From contig JAJXTB010000094.1 of assembly GCA_021784205.1 (NCBI GenBank), positions 1-10,818 of the forward strand: 10,818 bases of DNA. Direction: 5' to 3'. Shown in pieces: positions 1-6,408 of this stretch. The notes under the pieces are model-generated. The model made no database searches, was not told the origin of the DNA, and saw only the letters and a program-made list of their open reading frames with translations. How positions within the stretch are numbered: the stretch's first letter is position 1; each line of letters begins with the position of its first letter. The translations under genes were made by a program, and so were the position numbers. Source of the stretch: Actinomycetes bacterium (GTDB taxonomy: Bacteria; Actinomycetota; Acidimicrobiia; Acidimicrobiales; RAAP-2).

Positions 1-1
1 T

Positions 2-28
2 CGGGTAACCTTGCCACCCGGCGCTTTT
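2..28 (+). terminator. Possible rho-independent terminator of an upstream transcript
   Basis: CGGGT (2-6) can pair with ACCCG (16-20) around a 9-base loop. A short CTTTT run follows at 24-28. It could end a transcript entering from the left, just before the tRNA. The stem is only 5 bp and the upstream gene is outside the window, so the call is weak. Confidence 0.3.
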
Positions 29-38
29 GCGAGTGCCT

Positions 39-126
39 GGAGGAGTGCGAGAGCGGCCGAATCGGCACGATTGGAAATCGTGTGTAGGGCAACCTACCGT
101 GGGTTCAAATCCCACCTCCTCCGCCA
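39..126 (+). tRNA. tRNA-Ser (anticodon GGA)
   Basis: A full class II tRNA cloverleaf can be folded by hand. The acceptor stem GGAGGAG (39-45) pairs with CTCCTCC (116-122). The anticodon stem CACGA/TCGTG (66-70/78-82) closes a 7-base loop with anticodon GGA at 73-75. The long variable arm GTAGG/CCTAC (about 84-97) is typical of serine tRNAs, and the T stem GTGGG/CCCAC (99-103/111-115) carries a TTCAAAT loop. The discriminator is G123 and CCA is encoded at 124-126. It would decode UCC and UCU codons. The putative left terminal repeat of a mobile element starts two bases after the CCA, so the gene itself is intact. Confidence 0.96.
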
Positions 127-127
127 C
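123..127 (+). repeat. Left copy of candidate target-site duplication (GCCAC)
   Basis: GCCAC directly abuts the left inverted repeat and is repeated in the same orientation directly outside the right inverted repeat. It overlaps the discriminator and CCA end of tRNA-Ser, so an insertion here would leave the tRNA sequence complete. Confidence 0.4.
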
Positions 128-142
128 GGGGTGTTTACGAAA
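128..142 (+). repeat. Left terminal inverted repeat (15 bp)
   Basis: GGGGTGTTTACGAAA is perfectly inverted at 10681-10695. The inner part of this end carries a second copy of TTACGAAAG: it occurs at 135-143 and again at 158-166. Repeated subterminal motifs of this kind are often transposase-binding sites. Confidence 0.5.
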
Positions 143-151
143 GTAGACCCC
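129..151 (+). terminator. Stem-loop directly after tRNA-Ser, possible terminator
   Basis: GTTTAC (133-138) pairs with GTAGAC (143-148), with one G-T pair, across a GAAA tetraloop. GGG (129-131) pairs with CCC (149-151) with T132 bulged. Placed three bases after the encoded CCA, it could end the tRNA transcript. No T-run follows. It overlaps the left inverted repeat, so if that repeat is a transposon end, the element supplies this hairpin. Confidence 0.4.
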
Positions 152-157
152 AACTAC

Positions 158-166
158 TTACGAAAG
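158..166 (+). repeat. Subterminal repeat of the left-end motif TTACGAAAG
   Basis: TTACGAAAG here is identical to 135-143, 23 bp away and in the same orientation, within the gene-free left end. The right end shows no second copy, so the ends are asymmetric. Confidence 0.4.
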
Positions 167-242
167 CCCGGTTCGAGTCGTCCCCGAGGGGCTTCGGCGC
201 TGAAATGCGCGATGTGGGCCGTCGAGCGATGCCCCAGAGGCC

Positions 243-274
243 CTGCCAGCACGTCGACTCATCAATCCTGGCAG
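243..274. repeat. Inverted repeat CTGCCAG/CTGGCAG
   Basis: CTGCCAG (243-249) is the reverse complement of CTGGCAG (268-274), with 18 bases between. It lies in the 127-335 stretch between the tRNA and the transposase, which holds no plausible gene. Role unknown: it may be part of the 3' untranslated region of the transposase transcript or a protein-binding site. Confidence 0.3.
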
Positions 275-284
275 AACGAAATGG

Positions 285-309
285 CCGCGGGACGTGACTC
301 GTCCCGCGG
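285..309 (-). terminator. Strong terminator of the recombinase-like/transposase operon
   Basis: A perfect 10-bp GC-rich stem, CCGCGGGACG (285-294) with CGTCCCGCGG (300-309), closes a 5-base loop. It begins 26 bases past the transposase stop on the minus strand. A CATTTCGTT stretch follows in the direction of transcription. It would also block transcription entering from the tRNA side. Confidence 0.75.
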
Positions 310-335
310 GCTAGTAGCTGGAGTGGATTCCTCGC

Positions 336-2105
336 CTACGAGGCGAGGTCGTCGGGTGGATCGTCGAAGTCGAACGGCCCGGCCGGGCAGATCTGACCGT
401 TCTCATCGAGCTCCTCGAAGCCGTGATCCGCGGGGAAGGGGACACAGAGCGGGTCCGACGCGAGACCCACGCGCTTGGCCCACTTGCGAAGGAGCCGGAT
501 GTTGGCGGCCACCGCCTCAAAAGCGAGCATCAGGCTCGTCTTGACGAGACCGACCACGCGACAGAAACCGCGCTTGATGTTCTGGGTGCTCTGGCTACGT
601 AGGTTCCCGAAGATGCCCTCGATGGCGCTGCGTCGAGCGTAGGAGTCGATCCACGTGGGCGATCGCCACGGGTCTCGCTGACGGAGCTTGGCGAGTACCG
701 GTCCCGGAACGGTGATCGTCGCCTGTCGGCATGCCTTGGGAGCCGTAGCGAGCGGACCGGGGTTCTCAACCACCGGACGGTCCGCCGGATAGTGCTCGGA
801 CAGCGGGCAGAGTTCGCACTTCAGCTTGCCGGCCTTGCCCGGGCAGATCCACTGCGTTTGGGCGGGGTCGCTCTTCGTGGGCGTGTTCTGGTTGAAGACG
901 AACGCGTGCTGGTGGAGCTTGGCGTTTCGGGCGAGGAACTCGTCGAGTGCCTTGGTGTTGTACTCGTGACCCAGTCGCTCCTCGGTGGTGGCTCTCCTTC
1001 TCAGCGGGCCAACCTTGAAGTGCGGCGGTGGAGGGTTGTCGAACAACTCATCGGGCGTCGCGACGCAGAACAGCATGCCGCCGAAGACGCGGATGCCTTC
1101 GTAGTCCTTCACTCCCTGGTCCAGCGGATGGATATCTTGCACTTGGCTGATGCCGCGCTGGTGGAGTTCCGTCGCCCAGTCCTCGGGACGCTTGTAGGAG
1201 AAACCGCGGTCGACGAGTAGTTCGTCGATCTCGTAGCCCGCCTCGACCAGACGGTCAAGGGCGCCGAGCGTGGGGTCGGACGTGTCGCCGGCCGCGGGGC
1301 GCAGCGTCATCGAGAGCAGGAGCTTGGGCATCTCGTCGGGGTCGGCCCCGACGGGCAGCACGCCCACGCCCGCGAAGAGGTCGTAGCCGAAGAGCTTCGT
1401 CGACTTGTTGTCATGGGTCTTGGTCCGGTAACCCAGGTGCGCGTCACGGTCGAAGGAGGTGACTTGACGAACCTCCTTCTTTCCACGCTTGGCCCGGACC
1501 TTCTTCGACTTCCCCTTCTCGATGACCTCGCGAACCTCGGCCATTGCAGCTGCCACGTCATCGAGATCCGCGTCGACCGCTTCGCTGGTGGCGGTGGCCG
1601 CCCACCTCGGCTTGCCGAATGACTCAACACCCGAACTGTCCCAGGCGATCGAGATCTTCTTCGGCATCTGTTGCGGGTGCGATGCCCCGATCAGTTTGTC
1701 GATGATGGCCTGCAGGGCCCCGCTACGGATTTCGCGCTCCACGTCGGTGAGGTCTGGGGCGTAGGCCACCGAGAACTCCAGGCGCTTCTCGATGGCGCTG
1801 AGTAGGTACCGGACCTGGCGAATGGTGATGGGCTCGCTCTGCTCACCCGACTTGGTCTTGATGCGTGTTCCGAGTGCGTTCTGCACCGATGGCGCGATCC
1901 ACTGCGTCAGGGCCTTGTGCACGTTGTCGAGCGTGAGCGTGAGACCGCGCGAGGCCACGAGCACGGCTCCGACAATGAAAACCTCGACGGAGAGTTCGCG
2001 CGGGCGGCCCGTGTGGTGAGGCACGAGGATCTTCTCGATGTCGTCGGCGACGCCACTGCGACGAATGGCCCTCAGGACCAGCTCGACTTCGCAACGCCGG
2101 ATCAC
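336..2105 (-). CDS. DDE transposase (IS4/IS1182-like superfamily)
   Basis: A 589-residue protein expected to cut and join transposon ends with a DDE (RNase H-like) active site. Visible motifs are D156 in IAWDSSG, D299 in ELLVDRGF, and E496 in YARRSAIEGIFGNLRS, which fits the Y-R-E pattern of this superfamily. The segment DAHLGYRTKTHDNKSTKLFGY (about 221-241) is the conserved region between the first two acids. Between the second D and the E is a long insertion with cysteines C421, C430 and C433, a possible metal site. The C-terminus is acidic. The start is GTG at 2105, overlapping the upstream gene's TGA as GTGA, which implies translational coupling. The frame is intact and full-length, so the enzyme may be active. 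The exact IS family is not settled; no close named relative is recalled. Confidence 0.88.
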   Translation of the reverse strand: MIRRCEVELVLRAIRRSGVADDIEKILVPHHTGRPRELSVEVFIVGAVLVASRGLTLTLDNVHKALTQWIAPSVQNALGTRIKTKSGEQSEPITIRQVRYLLSAIEKRLEFSVAYAPDLTDVEREIRSGALQAIIDKLIGASHPQQMPKKISIAWDSSGVESFGKPRWAATATSEAVDADLDDVAAAMAEVREVIEKGKSKKVRAKRGKKEVRQVTSFDRDAHLGYRTKTHDNKSTKLFGYDLFAGVGVLPVGADPDEMPKLLLSMTLRPAAGDTSDPTLGALDRLVEAGYEIDELLVDRGFSYKRPEDWATELHQRGISQVQDIHPLDQGVKDYEGIRVFGGMLFCVATPDELFDNPPPPHFKVGPLRRRATTEERLGHEYNTKALDEFLARNAKLHQHAFVFNQNTPTKSDPAQTQWICPGKAGKLKCELCPLSEHYPADRPVVENPGPLATAPKACRQATITVPGPVLAKLRQRDPWRSPTWIDSYARRSAIEGIFGNLRSQSTQNIKRGFCRVVGLVKTSLMLAFEAVAANIRLLRKWAKRVGLASDPLCVPFPADHGFEELDENGQICPAGPFDFDDPPDDLAS

Positions 2106-3874
2106 GAGGCCACCCCGTCCAGCCGCTCCTGATAGGTCCGCAAGATCGACGCCACGGCCGCTTCGTCGGGCTCGAGGCAGTACGCAAGGAGGTCAACCAA
2201 CGTACGCGCCGAGCGCAGGCCCGATGCGCGCAGCAGCGCCCCGAGCGGGACCGGGGCGCTCATGACGGCCACGAGCCAAGTCGAGCGCAACCGAGCCGGG
2301 TCCACGTCGACGCCCGTCGTGAGCGCGGTCTTGGCCCGTTGCGTGACGGGGCTCGTGACGTTGTGACGGGTCTTCGAGAGACCGTAGAGCGGATCAGTGG
2401 GTTTGCGGCCGGCCTTTCGGTGCAGGTCCAGGACCTCGCGCAGCAAGCCCTCATACGTGGCGCGCACGACGACGGTTCGGGGTGTGGCGCCGCCCACCTT
2501 CACGAAGAGCGCCGGCGTGGCGTCTAGCTCACCCTCGACAATCGATTCCGGCGTGACGCCACGTTGTTCGGCCGACGAGAGCCCCGCCCCGAGCCCGAGC
2601 GCGACGATTGCGGAGAGCTCGCGCCGTAGCGTCGCGGTCGGCTGGTTTCGCGCGAGTCGCACCAGGGACGCGCACTCGAAGGGCGAATAGGGAGGCTGTA
2701 CTGGTTGATAGGAGATGACCTGCGGGGCGGAGGCGGGAGCGAGCCGCCTCACCGCGCGACGCAGCGCCGAACGGACCGTGGCGCGTGTCGAATCGGGCGA
2801 CGCGCCGACCGGTCCGGCGAGGTACGCTTCCACCAGACCTCGCTCGAGGAGTTCGGCCGGTTGTAGCGCCTCGGTCGGCGACGGTCGCGATGGACGCGTC
2901 GCCACCCACAGACAGAACCGCGCGAGGATGCCCATCTGGGTGCGGACCCAGCTGACGCTCGGCGGTTCGTAGGCGGTCGCCAGGTGACGCGTGGCGACTT
3001 CCACGAGTTCCCAGCTCGCTTCGCTGAACTGGTGGGGGCGAAAGGCCGCAACGGCGCCAGCGATCGTAGCGCCGAGTTGGGGCAGCTCGCCCACCTCGAC
3101 GTGCTCGCGTACAGCGCTTACCCGCACCGCCTCGCGTTGCGCGATCTCCGCTTTCGCGGCTCGAACCGCGGCGGTGCGCGACAGCGGCTTAGTCACCTTG
3201 GGCTTCACCGGCTCGGCCTTCGTTGAGTGAACGACACGGACCCCCATGGGCTCAACGTCGCGGGCAACTCTGAGCTCCACGGTCGCACGGACGGCTGGCT
3301 CGACAGTGCCCGGCTCGCCTCGTCGTGCACACGCCACTTCGGTGAGCCGATCGATGTCCCAGTCGGCCGTGGCGAGCTCGGAGCTGAGGCCCACGAAGAT
3401 TGTGGCCATAACCGCGTAGCCGCGACGTCGATAAGACTCAGCCAACGTCGTAAAGGATCCGAGGTCGGCGACTGTCGTCCAGAAGCGTCGAGCCGCCGGC
3501 CGTTGCTTCACCCTCCTCACTGCGGTCGTGTCCGGGACCGCCCCGATGGCTCGGGCGACGCGGCGCAGGTAGGGGCGGGCGACACGATGCTTGGCCGACG
3601 CGACGACGTACGCCTCGACGTACGGCTCCCGCAGGAGGACCTGAAGGTCGGGCGAAGCGGTGCGGTCCCAGGCTGGATGCCAAACGAGGAACCGTGCCAA
3701 GTGGCCGAGCAAGACGATGGCCGACTCGTCGGTGGACGCGCCCGTGGCCACGACCGCAGCGATGGCGGACGGGCGGGCGAGGTCCCACTGACGCTCTGGC
3801 AAGTTCCGCGGACAGTACCGATGCAAGCGATCGAGGCGATTGTTCGTCGACATGTCGGATACCCGTGTGGACAT
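2102..3874 (-). CDS. Tyrosine-recombinase-like protein, catalytically degenerate, partner of the transposase
   Basis: A 590-residue protein upstream of the DDE transposase and overlapping it by GTGA, so probably co-produced. The C-terminal third resembles the catalytic fold of phage-type integrases. ALGLGAGLSSAEQRGVTPESI (about 425-445) aligns with the usual TGLRxSEL box, and ARLRSTWLVAVM (527-538) with HxLRHTFAT. The first box arginine is replaced by serine, the box II histidine by alanine, and no proper LGH...Y block is present. Inference: it binds DNA or acts as an accessory factor rather than a recombinase. An N-terminal region (about 35-180) looks like a diverged copy of about 295-446. 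A basic linker, about 215-260, joins them. The start is uncertain: ATG at 3874 (chosen) or 3853. The frame stays open to 4105, but that stretch overlaps the secreted-protein gene starting at 4034. Confidence 0.68.
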   Translation of the reverse strand: MSTRVSDMSTNNRLDRLHRYCPRNLPERQWDLARPSAIAAVVATGASTDESAIVLLGHLARFLVWHPAWDRTASPDLQVLLREPYVEAYVVASAKHRVARPYLRRVARAIGAVPDTTAVRRVKQRPAARRFWTTVADLGSFTTLAESYRRRGYAVMATIFVGLSSELATADWDIDRLTEVACARRGEPGTVEPAVRATVELRVARDVEPMGVRVVHSTKAEPVKPKVTKPLSRTAAVRAAKAEIAQREAVRVSAVREHVEVGELPQLGATIAGAVAAFRPHQFSEASWELVEVATRHLATAYEPPSVSWVRTQMGILARFCLWVATRPSRPSPTEALQPAELLERGLVEAYLAGPVGASPDSTRATVRSALRRAVRRLAPASAPQVISYQPVQPPYSPFECASLVRLARNQPTATLRRELSAIVALGLGAGLSSAEQRGVTPESIVEGELDATPALFVKVGGATPRTVVVRATYEGLLREVLDLHRKAGRKPTDPLYGLSKTRHNVTSPVTQRAKTALTTGVDVDPARLRSTWLVAVMSAPVPLGALLRASGLRSARTLVDLLAYCLEPDEAAVASILRTYQERLDGVAS

Positions 3875-3896
3875 CCCGTTCAGGAGCAATCGAAGC

Positions 3897-3902
3897 AATA
3901 TA
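3897..3902 (-). promoter_or_regulatory. Possible -10 element of the recombinase-like/transposase operon
   Basis: On the minus strand TATATT lies 22 bases before the ATG at 3874, which would give a short untranslated leader. No convincing -35 box is seen at 16-18 bp spacing. The site supports a start at 3874 or 3853 over the longer open frame. Confidence 0.3.
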
Positions 3903-4033
3903 GAAATTGGGGGGTTTGCAAAGGTCGCGGCCACGCGTGCCCTTTTGCCGTCCTGACTGGCATTCAGGATCCGCAGCACCGAGACTGAGGACGCTCCGAA
4001 GCAGCGACGATGACTTGGGGGCAGGGAGATCTG

Positions 4034-4585
4034 ATGAGACTTCGGAACCTTCTGCTTGGTGCGACGACGGCGGTGACGCTTGCCCTCCCGGTCAACGCAT
4101 CGCAATCAGTGGCGGTAGCTGGCGCATCTACGCCAGCAACGTGCCGCAGCGTGGCGCTCATGCCAACGGTGGGTCACCTTGGCGCGGCTTCCGGCACCGC
4201 CTATCAGGCACTCCTCATCACGAACCACGCGTCGCGCGCCTGCACGCTGTCGGGGACGCCTTCAACCCAGTTCGGCAACTTCGTGAGATCAGGCGGGCTC
4301 CTAGTCTTTCGAGCCGTCGGGCCCGCGGCGAAGAAACTCAACTTCGCCGATCGCGGCAAGACAATTGTCCTGAAGCGGGGGGCAGTCGCAAGCGTCACCG
4401 TGGGCATCGAAACGGCGGCCAACGCCCCTTCGTCAATGTGTGGACATGTTGCGAACGCCTCGCGCGTGCGCTTGGTCTTCCGGAGTGGGGCGGAGCTCTA
4501 CTACACGCTTCGCACATTCGCAGTCTGCACGAAGCTCGCCAGCACGCTCACCTCAGGGGTGGTGCTCGGCAGGCGCTTCCCGTAA
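4034..4585 (+). CDS. Secreted DUF4232-like protein (first copy)
   Basis: A 183-residue predicted secreted protein. A signal peptide (MRLRNLLLGATTAVTLALPVNAS, two arginines then a hydrophobic core) precedes a domain with the DUF4232 pattern: a cysteine and leucine-rich first strand, GHLGAASGTAYQALLITNHASRACTL (about 48-72), then SGTPSTQFGN. Cysteines C37, C70, C136 and C165 probably form two disulfides outside the cell. DUF4232 proteins are common secreted or lipid-anchored proteins of actinobacteria with no defined reaction. No lipobox is seen here. The start is fixed by GGGAG at 4024-4028, five bases before the ATG; the frame is open further upstream but without such a site. The gene at 6409 shares the same cysteine spacing. 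No partner is known, and a role in surface binding is only a guess. Confidence 0.72.
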   Translation: MRLRNLLLGATTAVTLALPVNASQSVAVAGASTPATCRSVALMPTVGHLGAASGTAYQALLITNHASRACTLSGTPSTQFGNFVRSGGLLVFRAVGPAAKKLNFADRGKTIVLKRGAVASVTVGIETAANAPSSMCGHVANASRVRLVFRSGAELYYTLRTFAVCTKLASTLTSGVVLGRRFP

Positions 4586-4700
4586 GTGGTCGGGACTGGG
4601 CCTCCGCGGAGTATCACCCGTTGAACTCAGAACCGGGGATACGTTCGTCCTGAAGTGCTTTCTGCGGCGATGAGGCGATTGACCCCTCAGCCCAGGGACC

Positions 4701-4932
4701 CTTGCCAGACTGGGCGAGTGGCCGTCAACTAGAGACCCACTTTTGGCTGTTCAGTCTGGAGTGTCGCTGGCCTATGTCTCTGAGGTCGAGCGAGGGGAGG
4801 AAGCTCCCGTCACTCGAGGTACTGGATCGTTTGGCCGGTGCACTGGAGTTTTCGGTGCTAGAGGTGCTGGACGGAGTCACGCCGTATGACCAGGTGAACG
4901 CGCCTCGGCGTCGACCCCGGAAGGCACGATGA
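4701..4932 (+). pseudogene. Frameshifted Xre-family HTH regulator remnant
   Basis: Two frames together spell an Xre/HTH_3 DNA-binding domain. Frame A from 4740 reads LLAVQSGVSLAYVSEVERG and ends at 4796. Frame B from 4798 continues RKLPSLEVLDRLAGALEFSVLEVL and runs on to the TGA at 4930-4932. Deleting one G from the GGGG run at 4794-4797 joins them into a textbook HTH (SGVSLAYVSEVERGRKLPS). The N-terminal part before 4740 looks damaged too: no start codon is usable in frame A after the TGA at 4680-4682, and the first helix is poorly conserved. The parent would have been a small transcription factor of about 80-90 residues. A sequencing error could explain the G-run but not the missing start. 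No target gene can be named. Confidence 0.6.
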
Positions 4933-4984
4933 GGGCGCTACGTCGTCGAGCGGCGCAGCGCGCGAGTGCGTAACTGACCGAGGT

Positions 4985-6235
4985 TCAGGTTCGACACCGC
5001 AGCGTGGCGAGCGGGAAGGTTCGAGCCATTGCCTTGGTCCCGCTGCTCGTCGTAATAGGCGTGAGGAACTTCACCACCAACGCCGACGCACTTGACTGGA
5101 TGGCGGCAACCGGGTCTTGTCGAGTGGACGTTGGGAGGACGGCGTTGGCAGCACACCACGCGGTCGATCGTGGCTTCAGCAATTCAAGGTGCTCGGGCGT
5201 CGCGAGCGGAGAGCCGACGACCGCGATGAGGGCGCCGTTGGCGGCGAGCGTCATGATCTCGCCGAACGGCGCGAAGCGCCCTCCGACGGGTCCTCCGTCG
5301 ATCTTCGGGAGTGTCACCGCGGTCCAGTGGAGGCCGTCACGGGTGTAGAGGAGGGCGTCTGGCCTACTGCGATCGACGAGGAACTCGTAGCCGGACGCCG
5401 TGTCGATCAGTTGCTGGCTGCCGCACTGGTTCACCGACGCGACAGCACCCGCTGCGCGCCATCGCGTCGCGCCCTTGTACCCGAGGGTGTTCCCGACGAG
5501 CACGGACTGCTGCCACTCGGACATCCCGCACGCGCCCTGAGGAGCCTCGGGGCCAAAGATCACACAAGGCGCGCCGGCCGGACAGTGCAGTTGCCCGTCG
5601 GTCCACGTACGCCCGCCCGTTGGCGACGTCGCGACGACGAAGGTGGCCGACTGACCCGGCTTTAAGGGGAAGAAGTAGTTGGGCGCGTAGAGCAACGCCA
5701 CGCCACCCGGACGTTCGACGAAACCGGCGAAGTCGGTGCGCGAGTAGCCCTTCGGCGGTGGCACGAACCGCCAACTCCTACCCCTGTTTGTGGTCACCAA
5801 TGCGACGTCGTAGGAGGGTGGAATGGATCCGCCCTCACTCGCCTGGAAGCCGACGTAGACAGTCTTTGGATGGAGCGGGTCCAGTGCGATGTCCTCGCAT
5901 GTGGCGACCGGTCTCGTACTCCCGGGCAGACCGGACAGTGCCAGGTGGGCGCGCTTGAGCATGGGTCCCACCGCGGTATCTGGGACCAGCGCCGTCCTGC
6001 CTGCGCCCGAGGAGATCTCGACGCCATTAGAGGCGCACCACCCAGTAGTCGCGCTCCTCGGCTGAGCGGCGATCGGACTTCCCCACGCGGAGGGCTGGAT
6101 GAGTGAGGGGCGCACGACACCCAGCGATGCCCACGGGACCGAATGACCACTGGTCGAAGCGTTCGATGGCGTTGCCGCAGCGGCGCTCGCCCCAACGAGG
6201 GCGATGGCGAGAACGAGTCGTCGGAGAGTGACCAC
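4985..6235 (-). CDS. Secreted Asp-box (BNR-like) beta-propeller protein
   Basis: A 416-residue exported protein with a signal peptide (MVTLRRLVLAIALVGASAAAA, cleavage probably near residue 21-26). It has three Asp-box-like motifs: TTNRGRSWRF (148-157), TSPTGGRTWTD (203-213) and TRDGLHWTAV (298-307). Such motifs mark beta-propellers of the sialidase/VPS10/BNR type. DIALDPLHPKTVYVGF (115-130) is the blade segment often seen before them. Eight cysteines in the mature part suggest disulfides. No sialidase arginine triad or FRIP-like motif is evident, so glycoside cleavage should not be assumed; surface binding is equally possible. The start GTG at 6235 is five bases after a CATAAT -10-like box, suggesting a leaderless transcript. 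It lies between two DUF4232-like secreted proteins on the opposite strand. Confidence 0.7.
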   Translation of the reverse strand: MVTLRRLVLAIALVGASAAAATPSNASTSGHSVPWASLGVVRPSLIQPSAWGSPIAAQPRSATTGWCASNGVEISSGAGRTALVPDTAVGPMLKRAHLALSGLPGSTRPVATCEDIALDPLHPKTVYVGFQASEGGSIPPSYDVALVTTNRGRSWRFVPPPKGYSRTDFAGFVERPGGVALLYAPNYFFPLKPGQSATFVVATSPTGGRTWTDGQLHCPAGAPCVIFGPEAPQGACGMSEWQQSVLVGNTLGYKGATRWRAAGAVASVNQCGSQQLIDTASGYEFLVDRSRPDALLYTRDGLHWTAVTLPKIDGGPVGGRFAPFGEIMTLAANGALIAVVGSPLATPEHLELLKPRSTAWCAANAVLPTSTRQDPVAAIQSSASALVVKFLTPITTSSGTKAMARTFPLATLRCRT

Positions 6236-6240
6236 GCCGC

Positions 6241-6246
6241 ATTATG
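6241..6246 (-). promoter_or_regulatory. -10-like box for the beta-propeller gene, probably leaderless
   Basis: CATAAT on the minus strand ends five bases before the GTG start at 6235, and no Shine-Dalgarno sequence lies between. Transcription would begin at or next to the start codon. No good -35 box is visible. Confidence 0.35.
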
Positions 6247-6373
6247 GCTCACATGCGTCACCAACGGTTCATCAGGGTTCACGACGATCCACGACTGAGG
6301 GCCGCTCTTCACGGAGGCAGCGTCGGCGACGATGCGAACGCCGTAATGGACTGTTGGCGCTGCTGCCATGCTA

Positions 6374-6402
6374 TTCACCAGTACACGTGCGGGTCTTAGG
6401 AT
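6374..6402 (+). promoter_or_regulatory. Promoter TTCACC-17-TAGGAT for the second DUF4232-like gene
   Basis: TTCACC (6374-6379) and TAGGAT (6397-6402) are separated by 17 bp, the optimal spacing for sigma-70-type promoters. The ATG at 6409 is six bases after the -10 box, so the transcript would start at the ATG. AGGA at 6398-6401 could alternatively serve as a ribosome-binding site of a transcript begun upstream. Confidence 0.42.
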
Positions 6403-6408
6403 CCACCC

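Noticed and set aside
168..182. GGTTCGAGTC resembling a tRNA T-loop
   Set aside because: The surrounding bases do not form a T stem, acceptor stem or any cloverleaf, so no second tRNA or tRNA fragment can be supported.
11..544. Open frame on the plus strand across the tRNA and the transposase end
   Set aside because: It runs through a clear tRNA, a terminator hairpin and the antisense of the transposase C-terminus.
3906..3925. GGGGGGTTTGCAAAGGTCG as a possible right end of a smaller, 3.8-kb element
   Set aside because: It resembles the left repeat only loosely and lies in the same, not the inverted, orientation, so it does not act as a matching terminal repeat.
3227..3988. Long open frame on the plus strand opposite the recombinase-like gene
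   Set aside because: It is the antisense of a coding region with a low-complexity, Arg/Gly/Asp-rich translation that resembles nothing known. Such mirror frames are common in high-GC genes.
3875..4105. N-terminal extension of the recombinase-like frame up to 4105
   Set aside because: The 77 extra residues are irregular and basic, overlap the well-supported secreted-protein gene starting at 4034 on the other strand, and lie upstream of the likely -10 box at 3897-3902.
4985..6235. Calling the propeller protein a sialidase
   Set aside because: Asp-box motifs occur in many non-enzymatic propellers, and the catalytic arginine triad and nucleophile motifs of sialidases are not visible.
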